Source: Cyanodermella asteris
Taxonomy: Eukaryota > Ascomycota > Lecanoromycetes > Ostropales > Stictidaceae
Direction of reading: 5' to 3'
Assembly: GCA_900618795.1 (NCBI GenBank)
Contig: UYJD01000013.1
Location: 718,537 to 782,536 of the forward strand
Length of the DNA stretch: 64,000 nucleotides
Notes under the pieces: model-generated
Told to the model about the DNA's origin: nothing
What the model saw: the letters and a program-made list of their open reading frames with translations, nothing else
Databases searched by the model: none
Made by a program: the position numbers and the translations under genes
In this document: positions 1-11,336 of the stretch, piece by piece
Layout of the letters: each line of letters begins with the position of its first letter
Numbering within the stretch: position 1 is the stretch's first letter

Positions 1-567
1 ATCTGTGATATCGGCGGCCAGGCTCATAGTATCGCTCGAGTGGTCCGACTTTGGTGAAAACAGAAGTGGTTCCTTGTGCGGTTTGAAGGAAAACCCTTTG
101 AATTGCTCAGCTGGGGAAGGGGCGAGTGGTAGCGGCTTCTTCAGTACTGGCATAGGTGATGGAAGAGGTGATGGCAAAGGCGATGGAATTTTGGTCTGGA
201 ACTTGGACTGAGGAACATGAATCTTGTGCTTCTGATCCGGTTTGATCTGATTTGCAGTCTCTGTCCAAAGCGGTGATAACTCCTTCTTCCATCCCGGGGT
301 AGTGTTGAATCGTTTGCAGTAATCCTTGTACCACAAATAAAACTGTAGATTCTCGGCGTCGTGTGTGACATAGACGAGATAGTCCAGGAAATCTTGTAGC
401 GAGCAGGGCGGCAAGGCTCTATCCTCAATGACATTTCTGAACGAGAGCTCCTCGGGAATGGTTGCTCGGCTGCCGGTTGCACGCTCGACGTATCGCTGGC
501 AGCTGTTCTTACTCAGAGCACCCTCCTTGGTGATAAAATCTGGCTTTTTGTAAAAAAGAATCGACAT
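1..567 (-). CDS. RGS-domain protein, N-terminal part (runs off left edge)
   Basis: Uninterrupted 189-codon frame from an ATG at 565-567 to the window edge; the C-terminus lies outside. The N-terminus begins MSILFYKKPDF, followed by PPCSLQDFLDYLVYVTHDAE and NLQFYLWYKDYCKRF. This is the opening helix region of a fungal RGS (regulator of G-protein signalling) domain, about residues 48-85. A proline/serine-rich linker with SPLPSPLPSP repeats follows at about residues 125-160. RGS proteins accelerate GTP hydrolysis by G-alpha subunits at the plasma membrane. This subfamily (short N-terminus directly followed by the RGS box) is conserved in Pezizomycotina, but I cannot assign a specific Rgs name. 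No intron is needed in the visible part. Function is inferred from family resemblance. Confidence 0.7.
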   Translation of the reverse strand, partial: MSILFYKKPDFITKEGALSKNSCQRYVERATGSRATIPEELSFRNVIEDRALPPCSLQDFLDYLVYVTHDAENLQFYLWYKDYCKRFNTTPGWKKELSPLWTETANQIKPDQKHKIHVPQSKFQTKIPSPLPSPLPSPMPVLKKPLPLAPSPAEQFKGFSFKPHKEPLLFSPKSDHSSDTMSLAADITD

Positions 568-2399
568 TATGGCGGCGTAGGAAAGAAAAAAAGAGTGGGG
601 GTAGTTGAAAATACGAGACCGGCTCGGGGAGTGGCCAGGCTAGCAGGACATGGACAGAAAGGGTCGAAGGAACTAAGCTTCCTGACAAAACGAAGAAATG
701 AATCACGAAAAGCTGTCGACGAGGACAAGCGCAGTGGCTGAAATCTCGAGAAGAAAGCGCACAAGGATGCGCCTAGAGTATATCAAATGACAAGAAGCTA
801 TGGCAACGCCTTGTGCCCTGCCCAACCACCAACATCAACGAAATTCCCACAAAGCCGAGCGACCGGGTTGGCCGTCTGGCTCATGGAAGCTGGGGCAAAT
901 TCCTGTCTGGCTCAGCAAGGAAAGCAAGCTCCCGATAGAACAATCGGCCGTCACTGCCCGTCGTGCCCTGCCGGATGTAACTGTCGAGAGCAGATACATC
1001 CAATAAGGGCAAACCGTGTAACAAGTCGAGGTACCGGAATAGTACCAGCAATTGCGGGAAAGCAGCCGAGCATTGCCAAAGGGGGGATGGCGTGGTAACA
1101 TGGGATCGTCGGCGGCCTCCTGCTACAGTGCATACGGTGGAACTGCTGGAAGGTCGATGAAACGTGAACGGGCCACCCCAGACAGTCCCAGAGACCAACA
1201 ACAATCTGACTGACTCCCTTTTCAACCTTGCCACCCTTGCACCCGGCCGCAAACTACTGCAGGCATATTCGGATGACATGATGCACTTGCTCGTGGGTTG
1301 ACCTGGGCGCCTGTCATACCGTGGACGCGTTAGTCTGTGCGAACCCTGCATCGCCGCCTCCGCCGGCCGGGGGAGCTGGGAAGTGGTGATACTGCAGCGT
1401 CGCCACGGATGTCATTATCGTTCCTTCTTGAAGCCATCGTGCACACCGTTTGCGTGCTCGAAGTATCTACATACCGGTGCATCTCCGGATCTGCCGAGAC
1501 TCACCTTTGTGTGAATTCTCCCCTAGGCCCCCGAGATGCAAAACACCCTTAATCGACATCCCACCATCACGGACCGAGGGCTCTGATGCTTCCGGGAGTA
1601 CTATGCGAGAAACGCTCCTGGAGACGCGCACACCATTGGACGTTGGCCACGCGGCGAAACGAAGGCTGCAAATGCGGTGTGCGGCCATGCTTGGCCAATC
1701 CGTCGGTATCCTGCGAGACATGTAACCATGGCTGCTGTCCCGTAACTTTCAGAGCGGCATGGATGTCCATGCCTGAGACCATCAGCAGTTGTCGTTTATT
1801 CAGAACCACAATCAGCAATGCTTCTGTGCAACGCAGTCAGGGTATAGTACTACTGTCATGCACGAGCACGCGCAATGGGGCCATCACATTTGTGCTTCGT
1901 GATGCTCATCCCAGCCGCTACATATCTAGTACATTCGCACAGCCCCCTTCTGGCCGTCGAGGAACCCAGGCTGTTGGTTCGGCCAAGCATGCGCACGCGA
2001 CGCAGAGTAGCGCCAAAGTCCACCTCAAGCTCAGCTTACCAAACAACCCAGTTTGTAGAGAACCTGCCAGTAGCATCTCGCGGTCTTGCAAATCGGCGGG
2101 TATCTAGCTTCAAGACTTCTCGAATGCGGCTGCCCTACTTTGGCATGCCTCGCTATCACGCAGTTCTAGAGCCCATTTTCGAGATTTGTTCGTTTATTTC
2201 TGACTGGACTGGCGGCCAGAGGCGCATCGATTTTCATAACTCGAGTTCCTGACAGCGCGTCCTGCGGAGAGCTGGTGGGAATCTCCGAAACGCCTCAAAT
2301 GGCCAGGACAAGAACTTCATTGTTGTACACGGCCACAAAATCCACCGACTGCCACAGAATGCTAGATGAAAGTCTATCATTTTCAGCGCCCCTAAACTT
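568..2399. other. Intergenic 1.8 kb, no supported gene
   Basis: This lies between the start of the RGS gene and the stop of SPT6, both on the minus strand, so it should hold the RGS promoter and the SPT6 3' UTR. Several open frames of 60-173 codons exist on both strands (the longest ATG frame is 1586-2107, plus). None resembles a known family, and their composition looks like chance. No repeats or RNA genes were seen. Confidence 0.5.
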
Positions 2400-5300
2400 T
2401 CAACGCCGTGCCTGGCGACTTTTTTGCATGGTTTGGTACAACGTCTTGAAGCCATTGGCCAAGGCCCGCATGTCAGGATAACTATAGCTCTGGAGCTCAA
2501 ATGCGCCAGGAATGACCTTCACAGGCCAATCTCGCACCGGCTGGCTCTGGCTCTCTTTGAAGCAGAGGTGGAAGTAGCCCGGCGCCTTGGTGTTGATACA
2601 GAAGGCATACGTGCTGCGCTTGGGATTGGCCTCAAGATAAGTAGTGAGCCAGCGATCTGCGAGTATGGTTAGTGATCGTGAATGACATCAGACCTTGCCT
2701 TCAAACTCACCTGTATCGGCTTTGCTTCCGCGCTGGAACTTCTCAGCCACTGTCATCTCGTCCACCTTTCTGGCCATGGCGTTGACGTGATTGACAATCA
2801 ATTCGTCGAGGTCGCTGTACTCAAATCTGCCATCGATCTTCAGTTTTCGTCCCACCGAGAACTCGTTCTCTTTGTTGAGCTCGAGAACATCGATGTGTTT
2901 GTAGACACCATCAGAGACTTTCCACGTTACCACCAAGTGGTCAGTTCCCCTGGATGATGGCCGGATGACGACGGATCCCACCGACTGGCTGCCGAGGTAC
3001 TCCTCCGCTTGGGCCGAACTGAATGGTTTGAAGAGTGGGTGGTTGATGACACGCTGCGTCCGTCCGGAAACATCGTTCTGCACCTTCGTCCTCTCCTTGT
3101 CCTTCGTCTCCTGTGAGAAATCCCACTCGTCCGGATAGCGGTCCTGTTGCTTGCGGTAGGGTTTGCGGAGTTCTGCTTCAATCACTGTCATCCGCGCTTT
3201 CAACTTCCGCTTGTCGATGCTCAGGATCTTGCCGCGAATTGTCGTCATTGGTGCAAATAGAGTCTTTGCGGACGTTCCTTCAATTTCCGAGATATCCCCA
3301 GATTCAACAGTGGCTTCGATACCACAATCGAGTCTGCCCTCGATGTAATCGTCCGCAACCTTCTTGACCAACATAGGCACAACCATGCCCTCGGTCAGAG
3401 ATTCTTTAGTCTCTCCCGTAAACATGGTAAAAATCTCATCAGTGCGTAAAGCATCCTCGAAATGGTTTCGTAGTTCTTCGTAGGGTTCTTGGAGTTCGCT
3501 CTGGATCATGGCTAGTGCACCTTGCTTCTTGGCCTTGAATCTGAGCCACAGCTGTTCAGCGTAGTCACCAACATGAAGATCCTCGACTTGACCTCGCATG
3601 TCGTCCGCCATGATCTTGCGGACACAGGCACTCTGTCCGCGGTCATGTTGCTCCTGTTCGACATCCTCCTCATCAAGACCCAATGCGTCCGCGCAGATTT
3701 TGCGAGCTAGATCATAGTCTTCGGGATGAACACGAGTAGAGTCAAGGATGTCGGGTTCGATCTCGTCCGTCTCATGATCGTATGGAATCCGCATCACGGG
3801 GGCGCAGTTGGTATAGCATTTACCTCCCAGAGGGACAATCCAGTCTTCCTGTTTGCCTTCGTTGGTAATGAGATCCTCGCGATTGGTCAAACCACCGCCA
3901 TTATTGCGTATTGCTTTGATCAAGTGCTGAGCCTTCCTGGGCCCGAGACCAGCAACGTATGGAAGTAAATTAGCCTGGTAGTTCGAGCCGACAGCTTCAT
4001 TGATATGAATTCCAACCATGTTCACCACATCGACCATTGCAGTTTCGAGAGCTTGCATAAGACGAAGCTCAGGAATATATCGCTGGTCGTGGTCGAAATT
4101 GATTGAGATTATGTCACGGCCTAGTGATGCGTATTCATGCACGGGGCTCTGCATGTATCTTGCCAGCGCCACGCAGTACCTGCCCAGGGTCGTCAAAGCT
4201 GGATATTCCGCGGCTGCGCGATCACTGTCCTTGTACAGGCGAGCGACTTCGTCACTTACTATTATGACTTCAATCTGATCACGCGTCATCGGAGCATCAT
4301 CATCGCCGTCCTTCTGATATTCGTTGCCCAGGACGTTCTTTGCGGAGATAATGTCTGACAGTTGTCGGTATAGCTTCAATGTTTCCGTTGAGTAGCCGGA
4401 AACAGCGATGACATCGACGTGGTGGCGATCGAGCACTGAGATGAACTTCTCGACGTCGGCCCCGTCTGGGATGCCCTTCTCCGGAACAGCGAGATTGAGG
4501 TCGGTGATTTTGGACGACTCCAACATGCGTCCGTCATCCTCCACCACAACATACGTTAATGTGTCCCTGCCGAGGGTGCCATTACCATTGGAAATCGCCA
4601 TCACACGCGGTATGGTGCCGAGCGGTTCTCCCTTTGGCCTCCATGGGGCTTGGTCGAGTTTCTCGTAGTACGAGTCCCGGCAACGCTGAGCAACCTTGTT
4701 TTCACATATTGACTTCATCGCTTCCTTGACTCCACGGGCCATCAACTTGTTGATCTTGTCAAGGGCAATGCTCAAGGCGTCTCTTCGCTCCTTGTTCCAG
4801 GCATCGGCAACATCGCTCAAATTATCGGATTCTATTTCCTTGATCAGCTGGCGCTTTAGGTGATCAGGCTCTTGCATTCGGCATTGTAGCTCGACGAGAC
4901 CTTCGACCTCAGCCGCGAGCATCCGCAGGAAGATACCCGGGGTTTCGGCAATGTCTTGAATGCTCTGGTTCCGGAGATATTTGAACTCATAATACGGATG
5001 CTGTTCGTCAATTTTCCGAAGTCCTTTTTCAGTTCTGATGCAGTCGAAACGCGCCGATTTATACCATTCGGACCGCAGAGTTCGACGAAGACGAGGGTTG
5101 GTTGCCAGCTCTTCCGCATAGACTTGACGAGCAAGCCGCATGCACTGGGAAGCATTCGAAAACTCCGGGGAGCTAAGCACTTCCGGACTTTGAGCCATGA
5201 CTTCTGGTAGCTCTGCAGGGTCTTCCGTATACTGCTTTTGAGCACTAGGATTTGCGCCAATTATACCCTCGACATTTCGCGCGAACGCATCGGCGGAAAT

Positions 5301-6813
5301 ACCAAAAGCACGAACCAGGGAATACACACCACTGTTGCGTACTTTGTCAACGGCAAGCTTACTTGCACCAGGGCGCCGGCGTGTTGACTTCGTGCCGTTG
5401 ACGGCGACGCTAGTGGCGTCAGGTATTCTGGTGTACTGAAACTGGACGTAGTCTTGGATATCTTGGAGCTCGTCGACAGTCTCGGCTCTCGAGATGGTCT
5501 CTTCAAAAACTGCGTCGTGCATGCCAGGAGTGGCTTCTTTCAGTGCGTTATAAGTTGATTCCAATGCGTTGCGTCTTTCAATGAATGCTCGAAACTTGAG
5601 GTCATGATTGAAGATGTCCCATAGATCAGATTCGTTGAGCAGCTTTGTTGCCTTAGGTTCATTTTCCCGCTCATTTGAGTCCGGTTCTCCTGAGGGGTTG
5701 GCTTCGGTATGCACCAGCCAATCCTTGCGGTATCGGAAGACAAACGGCGCTTCGTACTCTTCAATATTGTAGAACTGAAGCACCTTAGCGACGGCTTCCT
5801 GATAGTGCCTCAGCATAGTAGGCGGCAACCCAGACTGAGGGAAAAGGAGATTCGAAATCCACAAAGCCTCCTCCTTACTCTGTTCTTCCGTAAGGACCAA
5901 GTTTCGATATGGTTTCCGACCTAGCTGGAATCGTTCTGGCTCGTCTCTGGCACGGATCTCATGATCATTGTCGGTAAGATATTTGCGCTCGAGCTCGGTG
6001 GGCTCAAATACATCTTTCAGCTCCATCGGCTTGAAGGCGCCCTCGCCGTCCTCGCCCTCTACCTTACGGTAGTCCTCTTGCTCCTCAAGTGCCAGAGCCC
6101 AGTCATAGTCGTCGCCGTCTCCAAAGGCCTTACTAAAGTCTTCGATGGCGTCTTCGTCGAGATTGGTATTGGCCCTCAAGGCCTGTATGCCGCCTTGCGC
6201 AACGCGCGCGACTTCGTCCAGCTCTTTCTGAGCCTCGTTCGCAGCAGCGTCTTGTGGATCGTCCTCGATGATAAAATCGTCCATCTCGTCGTCGTTCCTT
6301 CGAGGTTCATCATCTTGGTCATCCCAAAAATCGTCACCTTGCTCTGTTGCGGCCTGCCTATCGTCCCTTCCTCGCTTTAGACGTTTAAACTTGGGTTCAG
6401 AGGGCTTGGATTGACGTGCAGCGGCGTAGCCTGGATTCGCCTCTGCGATCAAATCGAGATCTTCCTCTTCCAGGTTCTCCTCTTCTTCTTGGCGCTCCTC
6501 GCGTTTGCGCTTTTTGCGTTCGGCGCGTCGCCTTCTGCGGGCCTCGACGTCTTCGTCATCCTCGTCTTCGTCGGCGATGAAACCTTCAGCTTCCTGTCAC
6601 GACATTTTCATTAGCTCGAGTTTTGATGGCTATTGGGACAAGGTGACTTACCGCAGCGAGTGCGGCCTCGTCGTCCTCCTCCTCTTCCTCGCTCGAGTCG
6701 TCAAACTTGCCGTTGGACTGCTGTGGGCGCTGGCGCTCATCCTCGCCACCCTCGAAGTCCTCGTCTTCTTCCTCGGAGCCGAGCTCGGCCTGTTCGTCGA
6801 AGTATGTCGCCAT
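2400..6813 (-). CDS. SPT6: Transcription elongation factor SPT6
   Basis: Three exons on the minus strand: 6652-6813, 2711-6593 and 2400-2656. The introns are 58 and 54 bp (GTAAGT and GTGAGT donors). Joined length is 4302 nt, 1433 residues, usual for the family. The N-terminus is very acidic ([20 protein letters not shown]) with a basic nuclear-localisation stretch near residues 75-90. It is followed by the Tex-like core, a YqgF/RNase H-like domain (about 715-790), helix-hairpin-helix ([17 protein letters not shown]), an S1 domain (about 1115-1190) and tandem SH2 modules. The last SH2 part is in exon 3 ([19 protein letters not shown]). SPT6 is a histone chaperone that travels with RNA polymerase II, binds the phosphorylated Rpb1 linker and keeps cryptic promoters closed. 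Start: only this ATG opens the frame. Divergent from the MAPKK gene. Confidence 0.96.
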
Positions 6814-7909
6814 GTTGCGAGCCTCCAATATGCGTACAAGGATTTGTAAGAAGGGAAAGCAGACCAAGAACGATGGCCTGGTAGCTGAGAATTTGAACAA
6901 GCGCCACAGATAGGCAGCAATGGCACGCGAGGAGAAGAGATTGAGAAGAGAGCGAATGCCTCAGCGAGCGCGATTGGCGGTCTTTGTTTCCTGGCTGGGC
7001 TTCTGCGGAATCTGAGAGCGGACTTTAAGGTAATAAGTCACCTCAGCGACGCCGCAGTCTGTGGCTGACCGGATGCCAACCAGCCACACCTTGAAGGTCC
7101 AAGCTTGGACGTCGATGTCTGTCCCGAGCAGCGAATCTAGAGCCTCCCGCCGAATTTCTTGGGAGCTTGATGTCAAGACACGTCTACGATATCAGATCAA
7201 ACCGTCGCGACCCGTCAGTTGCGCCAATCGGCAGCTCCAGCAATTTGTACGGCCGTTCGCTCACTGCCCGCTGAGATTCATATCCTGCAACCGCCTGACC
7301 ACGTGACTGAGGTCGAAAGAGCATGCACTTGTGCACCTTGATGCTGTGGCGGCTGTCACGGCGAACGTGCACTTTCAGACATCTAGGCGACTCACCTAGC
7401 CTTGCAAATGCGGGACTCAGCTGTCTTTCGGAGATCGACACCTGACAAACCAGGCGACGGCGTCTGACGCGGAGCTCATTATTGAATTGTCAGATCGGCT
7501 ATAATTAGCAGTGGTGCGCTTTAGTGGCTGGCCATTAACCCCGCCGCTGAAGCGGGCTCCGACTGCACCATCGACTGTTGCTCTGACTGTCGGCTCTGAG
7601 CCATTCATTGCTACCTTAGTCCAACCCTTGAGAGGATCGTATCGCTCAGACAAACTAGGCGCTGGCGTGGCTGCCAGTTTCAGACAATCAGCTTCACCCG
7701 TGATCCTGCCACACCACTCTCCCTTTTGCCGCCGCTTCATCTATGCTCACTTCCGCCATACGCACTTTTCCCATCGACCTTGATGCTGCGCTCTGGCACT
7801 CATGGTCCTAGCGATAAAGCCCGCCGAGCGGTAGATCCAGCCCCTGATTGAATCGACACTCCAGTACTTAGCACGCCTTCCACCCATATACCACAACTCA
7901 TACGCCAAG
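6814..7909. promoter_or_regulatory. Divergent promoter region SPT6 / MAPKK
   Basis: 1.1 kb separating two divergently transcribed genes; both promoters and 5' UTRs must lie here. The short open frames on both strands look non-coding. I see no obvious TATA box and no repeat. Confidence 0.55.
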
Positions 7910-9537
7910 ATGTCCGGAGAACTGAAGGTACCCCGAGGACTCAAACGGAACAAGCCCAAGGGGCTATCCATCGCAGCTCCGGCAAAGGACCCAGCGCCCA
8001 GCGGTGAAGATGCACAGGTACCGGGTGGACTTGGAAACAGCGTGGCTGTGGATACGTTGGAAATAGGCGTCGAATTCCAGTTGGACCTGAAGACAGATGA
8101 TTTCCAGATTTTGAAAGAGCTGGGTGCTGGCAACGGCGGAACGGTCAGCAAGGTCATGCATCCCGCTACAAAGATCATCATGGCAAGAAAGGTCATACAC
8201 GTCGAAGCGAACGAGAAGGTATGGTTTGCGTGATTGGTGTTTGGCCCACGTCTTGGTGCTGATCAGCTCTGCTCGCAGGTTCGAAAGAATATCGTCAGAG
8301 AGTTACATATTATGAAGGATTGCTCAAGTCCACACATAGTCACATTTTACGGCGCATTCTTGAATGACGGTGGCGATGTGATTATGTGCATGGAATATAT
8401 GGATGCGGGAAGTTTGGACCGCATATCGAAAGAGTTTGGCCCTGTGAGAGTCGGTACGTCGTGACACAGCTTTGGAAATCCCGGTAAAGTGTGCCCATGC
8501 TGATTCTCTTCAGATGTACTGGGCAAGATCACTGCAGCGATTCTGAGCGGGCTGATATACCTGTACGAAGTCCACCGCATCATGCATCGAGACATCAAGC
8601 CCTCGAATGTTTGCATAAACTCACGAGGCGACGTTAAGCTTTGTGATTTTGGCGTTTCGGTAAGTGAAGGATGCTTCTGGTCATACGAGATTGAGAATGT
8701 TCTGGCGAAGGGTCGCGGCTCTTCTTGAACCACAGGCTAATACTTCCAACAGGGCGAATTAATCAACTCTGTCGCCAACACATTCGTCGGAACTTCAACA
8801 TACATGGCACCAGAACGTATTCAGGGATCCCCCTACACGGTTCGATCCGATGTATGGAGCGTTGGACTCACGGTAATGGAGCTTGCCATCGGAAAGTTTC
8901 CCTTTGACCAGAAGAACGACAAGGACGACGAGCCCGGTATGGGAGGAATCCTGGATCTGCTTCAACAAATTGTGCATGAGGAGCCTCCTCGATTGCCAAA
9001 GAGCGCAGCTTTCCCTGCCATTCTCGATGACATGTTGGTCGCTTGCCTGACGCAAGACGCTGACAAGAGACCGACACCGCGGGATCTTTTCGTGAGTTTC
9101 TCGCTCGGGTAAGCCCTGCGCTTGTGCTAACATTTCACCAGGACAACGACCAATTTATTCAAGCCGCCAAGCGAACTCCCGTTGACATGAAAGCGTGGGC
9201 TGTTGAAATGATGGAAAAGAACAAACGGAAATCGCACCTACAACCTCCACTTTCACCCGGTACCCAAGCACTTCTTCGCTCTGACCTCGGCAATTCCCCA
9301 TCTGCGTCATCTGCAGTCACCCCTAGTAGTGGCGACATTCCCATTGCGGCGAGCTCCGTTTCAGCACCACGAAGCGACTACGTCTCTGCCGACCAAGTGC
9401 CTCAGAGTGCAGGTTTGAATGGCAGCCGACCTGGTTCGAGGCCGGGATTTCCGCCCAGGACCAGCAGTGCTGCGCCCGTGAATGGAGGAGTACAGAATTT
9501 GGCGTACCGGCCAGCACCGACCTCCAACGGCCAGTAA
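7910..9537 (+). CDS. STE7: STE7-type MAP kinase kinase (pheromone/filamentation cascade)
   Basis: Five exons: 7910-8218, 8279-8453, 8514-8659, 8753-9091 and 9142-9537, giving 454 residues. Introns are 50-93 bp with canonical ends. The kinase domain starts with a glycine loop [12 protein letters not shown]. It has ATP-binding Lys94 (MARKVIH), catalytic HRDIKPSN with Asp188, DFGVS at 206-210, and the dual-phosphorylation loop with Ser216 and Thr220 ([19 protein letters not shown]). The C-terminal 110 residues are Ser/Pro-rich and probably disordered. These features match Ste7/Fuz7/MST7-like MAPKKs, which phosphorylate the Fus3/Kss1-type MAPK controlling mating and invasive growth. Assignment to this class rather than Pbs2 or Mkk1 rests on the short N-terminus and the [11 protein letters not shown] and ELINS signatures. 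Confidence 0.93.
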
Positions 9538-10399
9538 TCGCTGGATCTCTCCTGAGCAAGGAGTGACACTTGTGCGATGGACAGTGATTGAGAAAGGATG
9601 ATACAGGGGCATCTGCCACTGGTTGAACTCACAAGAAGACTGATCTCTTGCGATATTTGATCTTTTGCTTGCTTGAATCGCAGCGAACTTTTAGCGGCTT
9701 CGTTCTCTACAGCTGAACTGCTACACTGACATGAGACATGCATCGAGTGGCGTTTTGGGAAATGTCAGATCCGTCAAGATGAAACGAAACATCATTTGCG
9801 GATCAGAAAAGTATATTTAGGACCGGAGCAATGTCAACGTGAGGTGAACTCAGTAGGAGAGAAGCTACGCAGCGTGAAGTACTCGTGTAGAGCTTCAACC
9901 ATCAGCGCTGCAGCCAAGGTGCATGCTGTCAGGCCAAAGTGTCACTAGCTGAAGATTTGTCGATATAGAAATATGGTGTTTACTAGGATGATCGTAATTC
10001 TGAGTCTTGCCTGTGCGATCGAAGCCGCTGGGCTGATCTGTACATCACAAGCAATAATTTTACCTACATTCGGCTAATTGTACAACAACATTTCCAAAGC
10101 TTTGTGACGACCCACATCCAAAGTCCGTCTATAGGAACGAGATTGCGCCAGAGTCGCAAGCATAAAACCCACCAAGCCAGGACCGTCTTTGAGGAGGAAG
10201 AAGCAAAATCGTTTCCCAGTACTTGGACAGCGCCCATCTCGACTTGTGAACCCACCTCATTACAACAACAACAGACCTCGACGTTCCAATCTCAAACCAA
10301 GCACCTTCACCGCCCTTCTCCAACACAAAACATCTGCAAGCTCAAAGACTTTCCATCACGACTTCCAAAAACGAAAAAAAGGTATCAAGAACATCCACA
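9538..10399. other. Intergenic 0.86 kb, no gene seen
   Basis: Between two plus-strand genes. It should hold the MAPKK 3' UTR and the promoter/5' UTR of the phosphatase. The last 200 bp are rich in CA/CAA tracts typical of a fungal 5' UTR. No convincing coding frame was seen. Confidence 0.5.
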
Positions 10400-11011
10400 A
10401 TGTCAACCTCCACGAAGCCCTCCTCCCCCTCCCCACCCCCGATCCGCATCCTCTTCGTCTGCCTAGGCAACATCTGCCGCTCCCCCATGGCCCACGGCAT
10501 CTTCTCCCACCTGACCTCCAACCTCCCCGCGACCCTCCCCGTCTCCGGCTGCCCGACCCCGCGCTTCGCCCTCGACAGCGCGGGCACCGGGGCCTACCAC
10601 GCCGGCTCGGCCCCGGATCCCCGCACCATGGCCACTCTGCGCGCGCACGGAATCACCGATTTCGAACACTCGGCTCGAAAGATCCGGACGGACGATTTCG
10701 CGGAATTCGACTACGTGCTCGCCATGGACGAGGAGAATTTGGCGGATCTGAAATTGGTGAGGAGGAGGGCGGTGGCGGCGGCGGAAGGGAAGGGCAAGGG
10801 CAAGGGAACGGGAACGGGGAAGAAGGGCGAGGGTCGGTTGGCCGAGTTGTGCATGTTTGGGGATTTTGGGGGGAGGGTCAAGGGGGAGGTTATCGAGGAT
10901 CCGTGGTATGGGGGTGGGGAGGGGTTCGAGGTTGCGTACGAGCAGTGTGTGAGGTTCAGTAGGGGGTTGTTGAGGGAGGTTTTGGGGGAGGAGGTCGATG
11001 TGGAGGTGTAG
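10400..11011 (+). CDS. LTP1: Low-molecular-weight protein tyrosine phosphatase with low-complexity insert
   Basis: Single exon, 203 residues. The P-loop CLGNICRS places nucleophile Cys21 and Arg27 (C-x5-R-S), and the general-acid motif DPWYGG lies near residue 167. Together these define the LMW-PTP family, cytosolic enzymes that hydrolyse phosphotyrosine. Family members are usually about 155-165 residues. The excess comes from an N-terminal Ser/Pro leader and an insert near residues 125-145 rich in GKGKGKGTGTG, encoded by a hexanucleotide-like repeat at about 10788-10830. The insert sits between the core and the acid loop and is presumably a surface loop. Base composition is odd: the coding strand is strongly C-rich in the first half and G-rich in the second. 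The catalytic residues are intact, so I expect activity. Confidence 0.93.
   Translation: MSTSTKPSSPSPPPIRILFVCLGNICRSPMAHGIFSHLTSNLPATLPVSGCPTPRFALDSAGTGAYHAGSAPDPRTMATLRAHGITDFEHSARKIRTDDFAEFDYVLAMDEENLADLKLVRRRAVAAAEGKGKGKGTGTGKKGEGRLAELCMFGDFGGRVKGEVIEDPWYGGGEGFEVAYEQCVRFSRGLLREVLGEEVDVEV
10859..10886 (+). other. LTP1: G-quadruplex-type motif inside the tyrosine phosphatase coding strand
   Basis: Four G-runs (4, 6, 3 and 5 G) separated by loops of 5, 1 and 4 nt on the coding strand, fitting the canonical G4 pattern. More G-runs follow at 10909-10924. It could form in the mRNA or non-template strand; there is no evidence that it acts. Confidence 0.5.
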
Positions 11012-11336
11012 AAGGGAGGCAGGTGATTTGAAGCGTTGAAACGGGCTTGAAAGATTGAAGAGGCCATCGATTGCAGGCTTGTGGACGATTAGAATATTGT
11101 TTCTTCTGGCTAGTAATCTTACGAATGTGTAGAACTGGGCACTGGAGTCTGCCAGAATTTGGGGTTGACTCGAGGGGAGAGATTTTCTATTTCAATTCAT
11201 ATAAAAATAGAAGTGTGTATTCGTACTCTGCTGATAATTTCCATTACTTCTGCCAAACTGCTCTCATCTGTCACCGAAAGACCCGAAAGTCTACTATACA
11301 ACTCAATGTGTCCCAATTCAGTTGCCATCTTCATGT
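11012..11336. other. Convergent 3' intergenic, 325 bp
   Basis: Lies between the 3' ends of the phosphatase (plus) and the glyoxalase-fold fusion gene (minus). It is AT-richer than its surroundings, as expected for overlapping terminator/3' UTR sequence. Nothing else seen. Confidence 0.45.

Noticed and set aside
881-1351. 156-codon minus-strand frame upstream of the RGS gene
   Set aside because: Arg/Ser/Pro-rich chance composition, no family resemblance, and long competing frames on the other strand.
1586-2107. 173-codon plus-strand frame with several cysteines
   Set aside because: Cysteines are irregular, there is no signal peptide or known motif, and it overlaps other equally long frames; likely chance.
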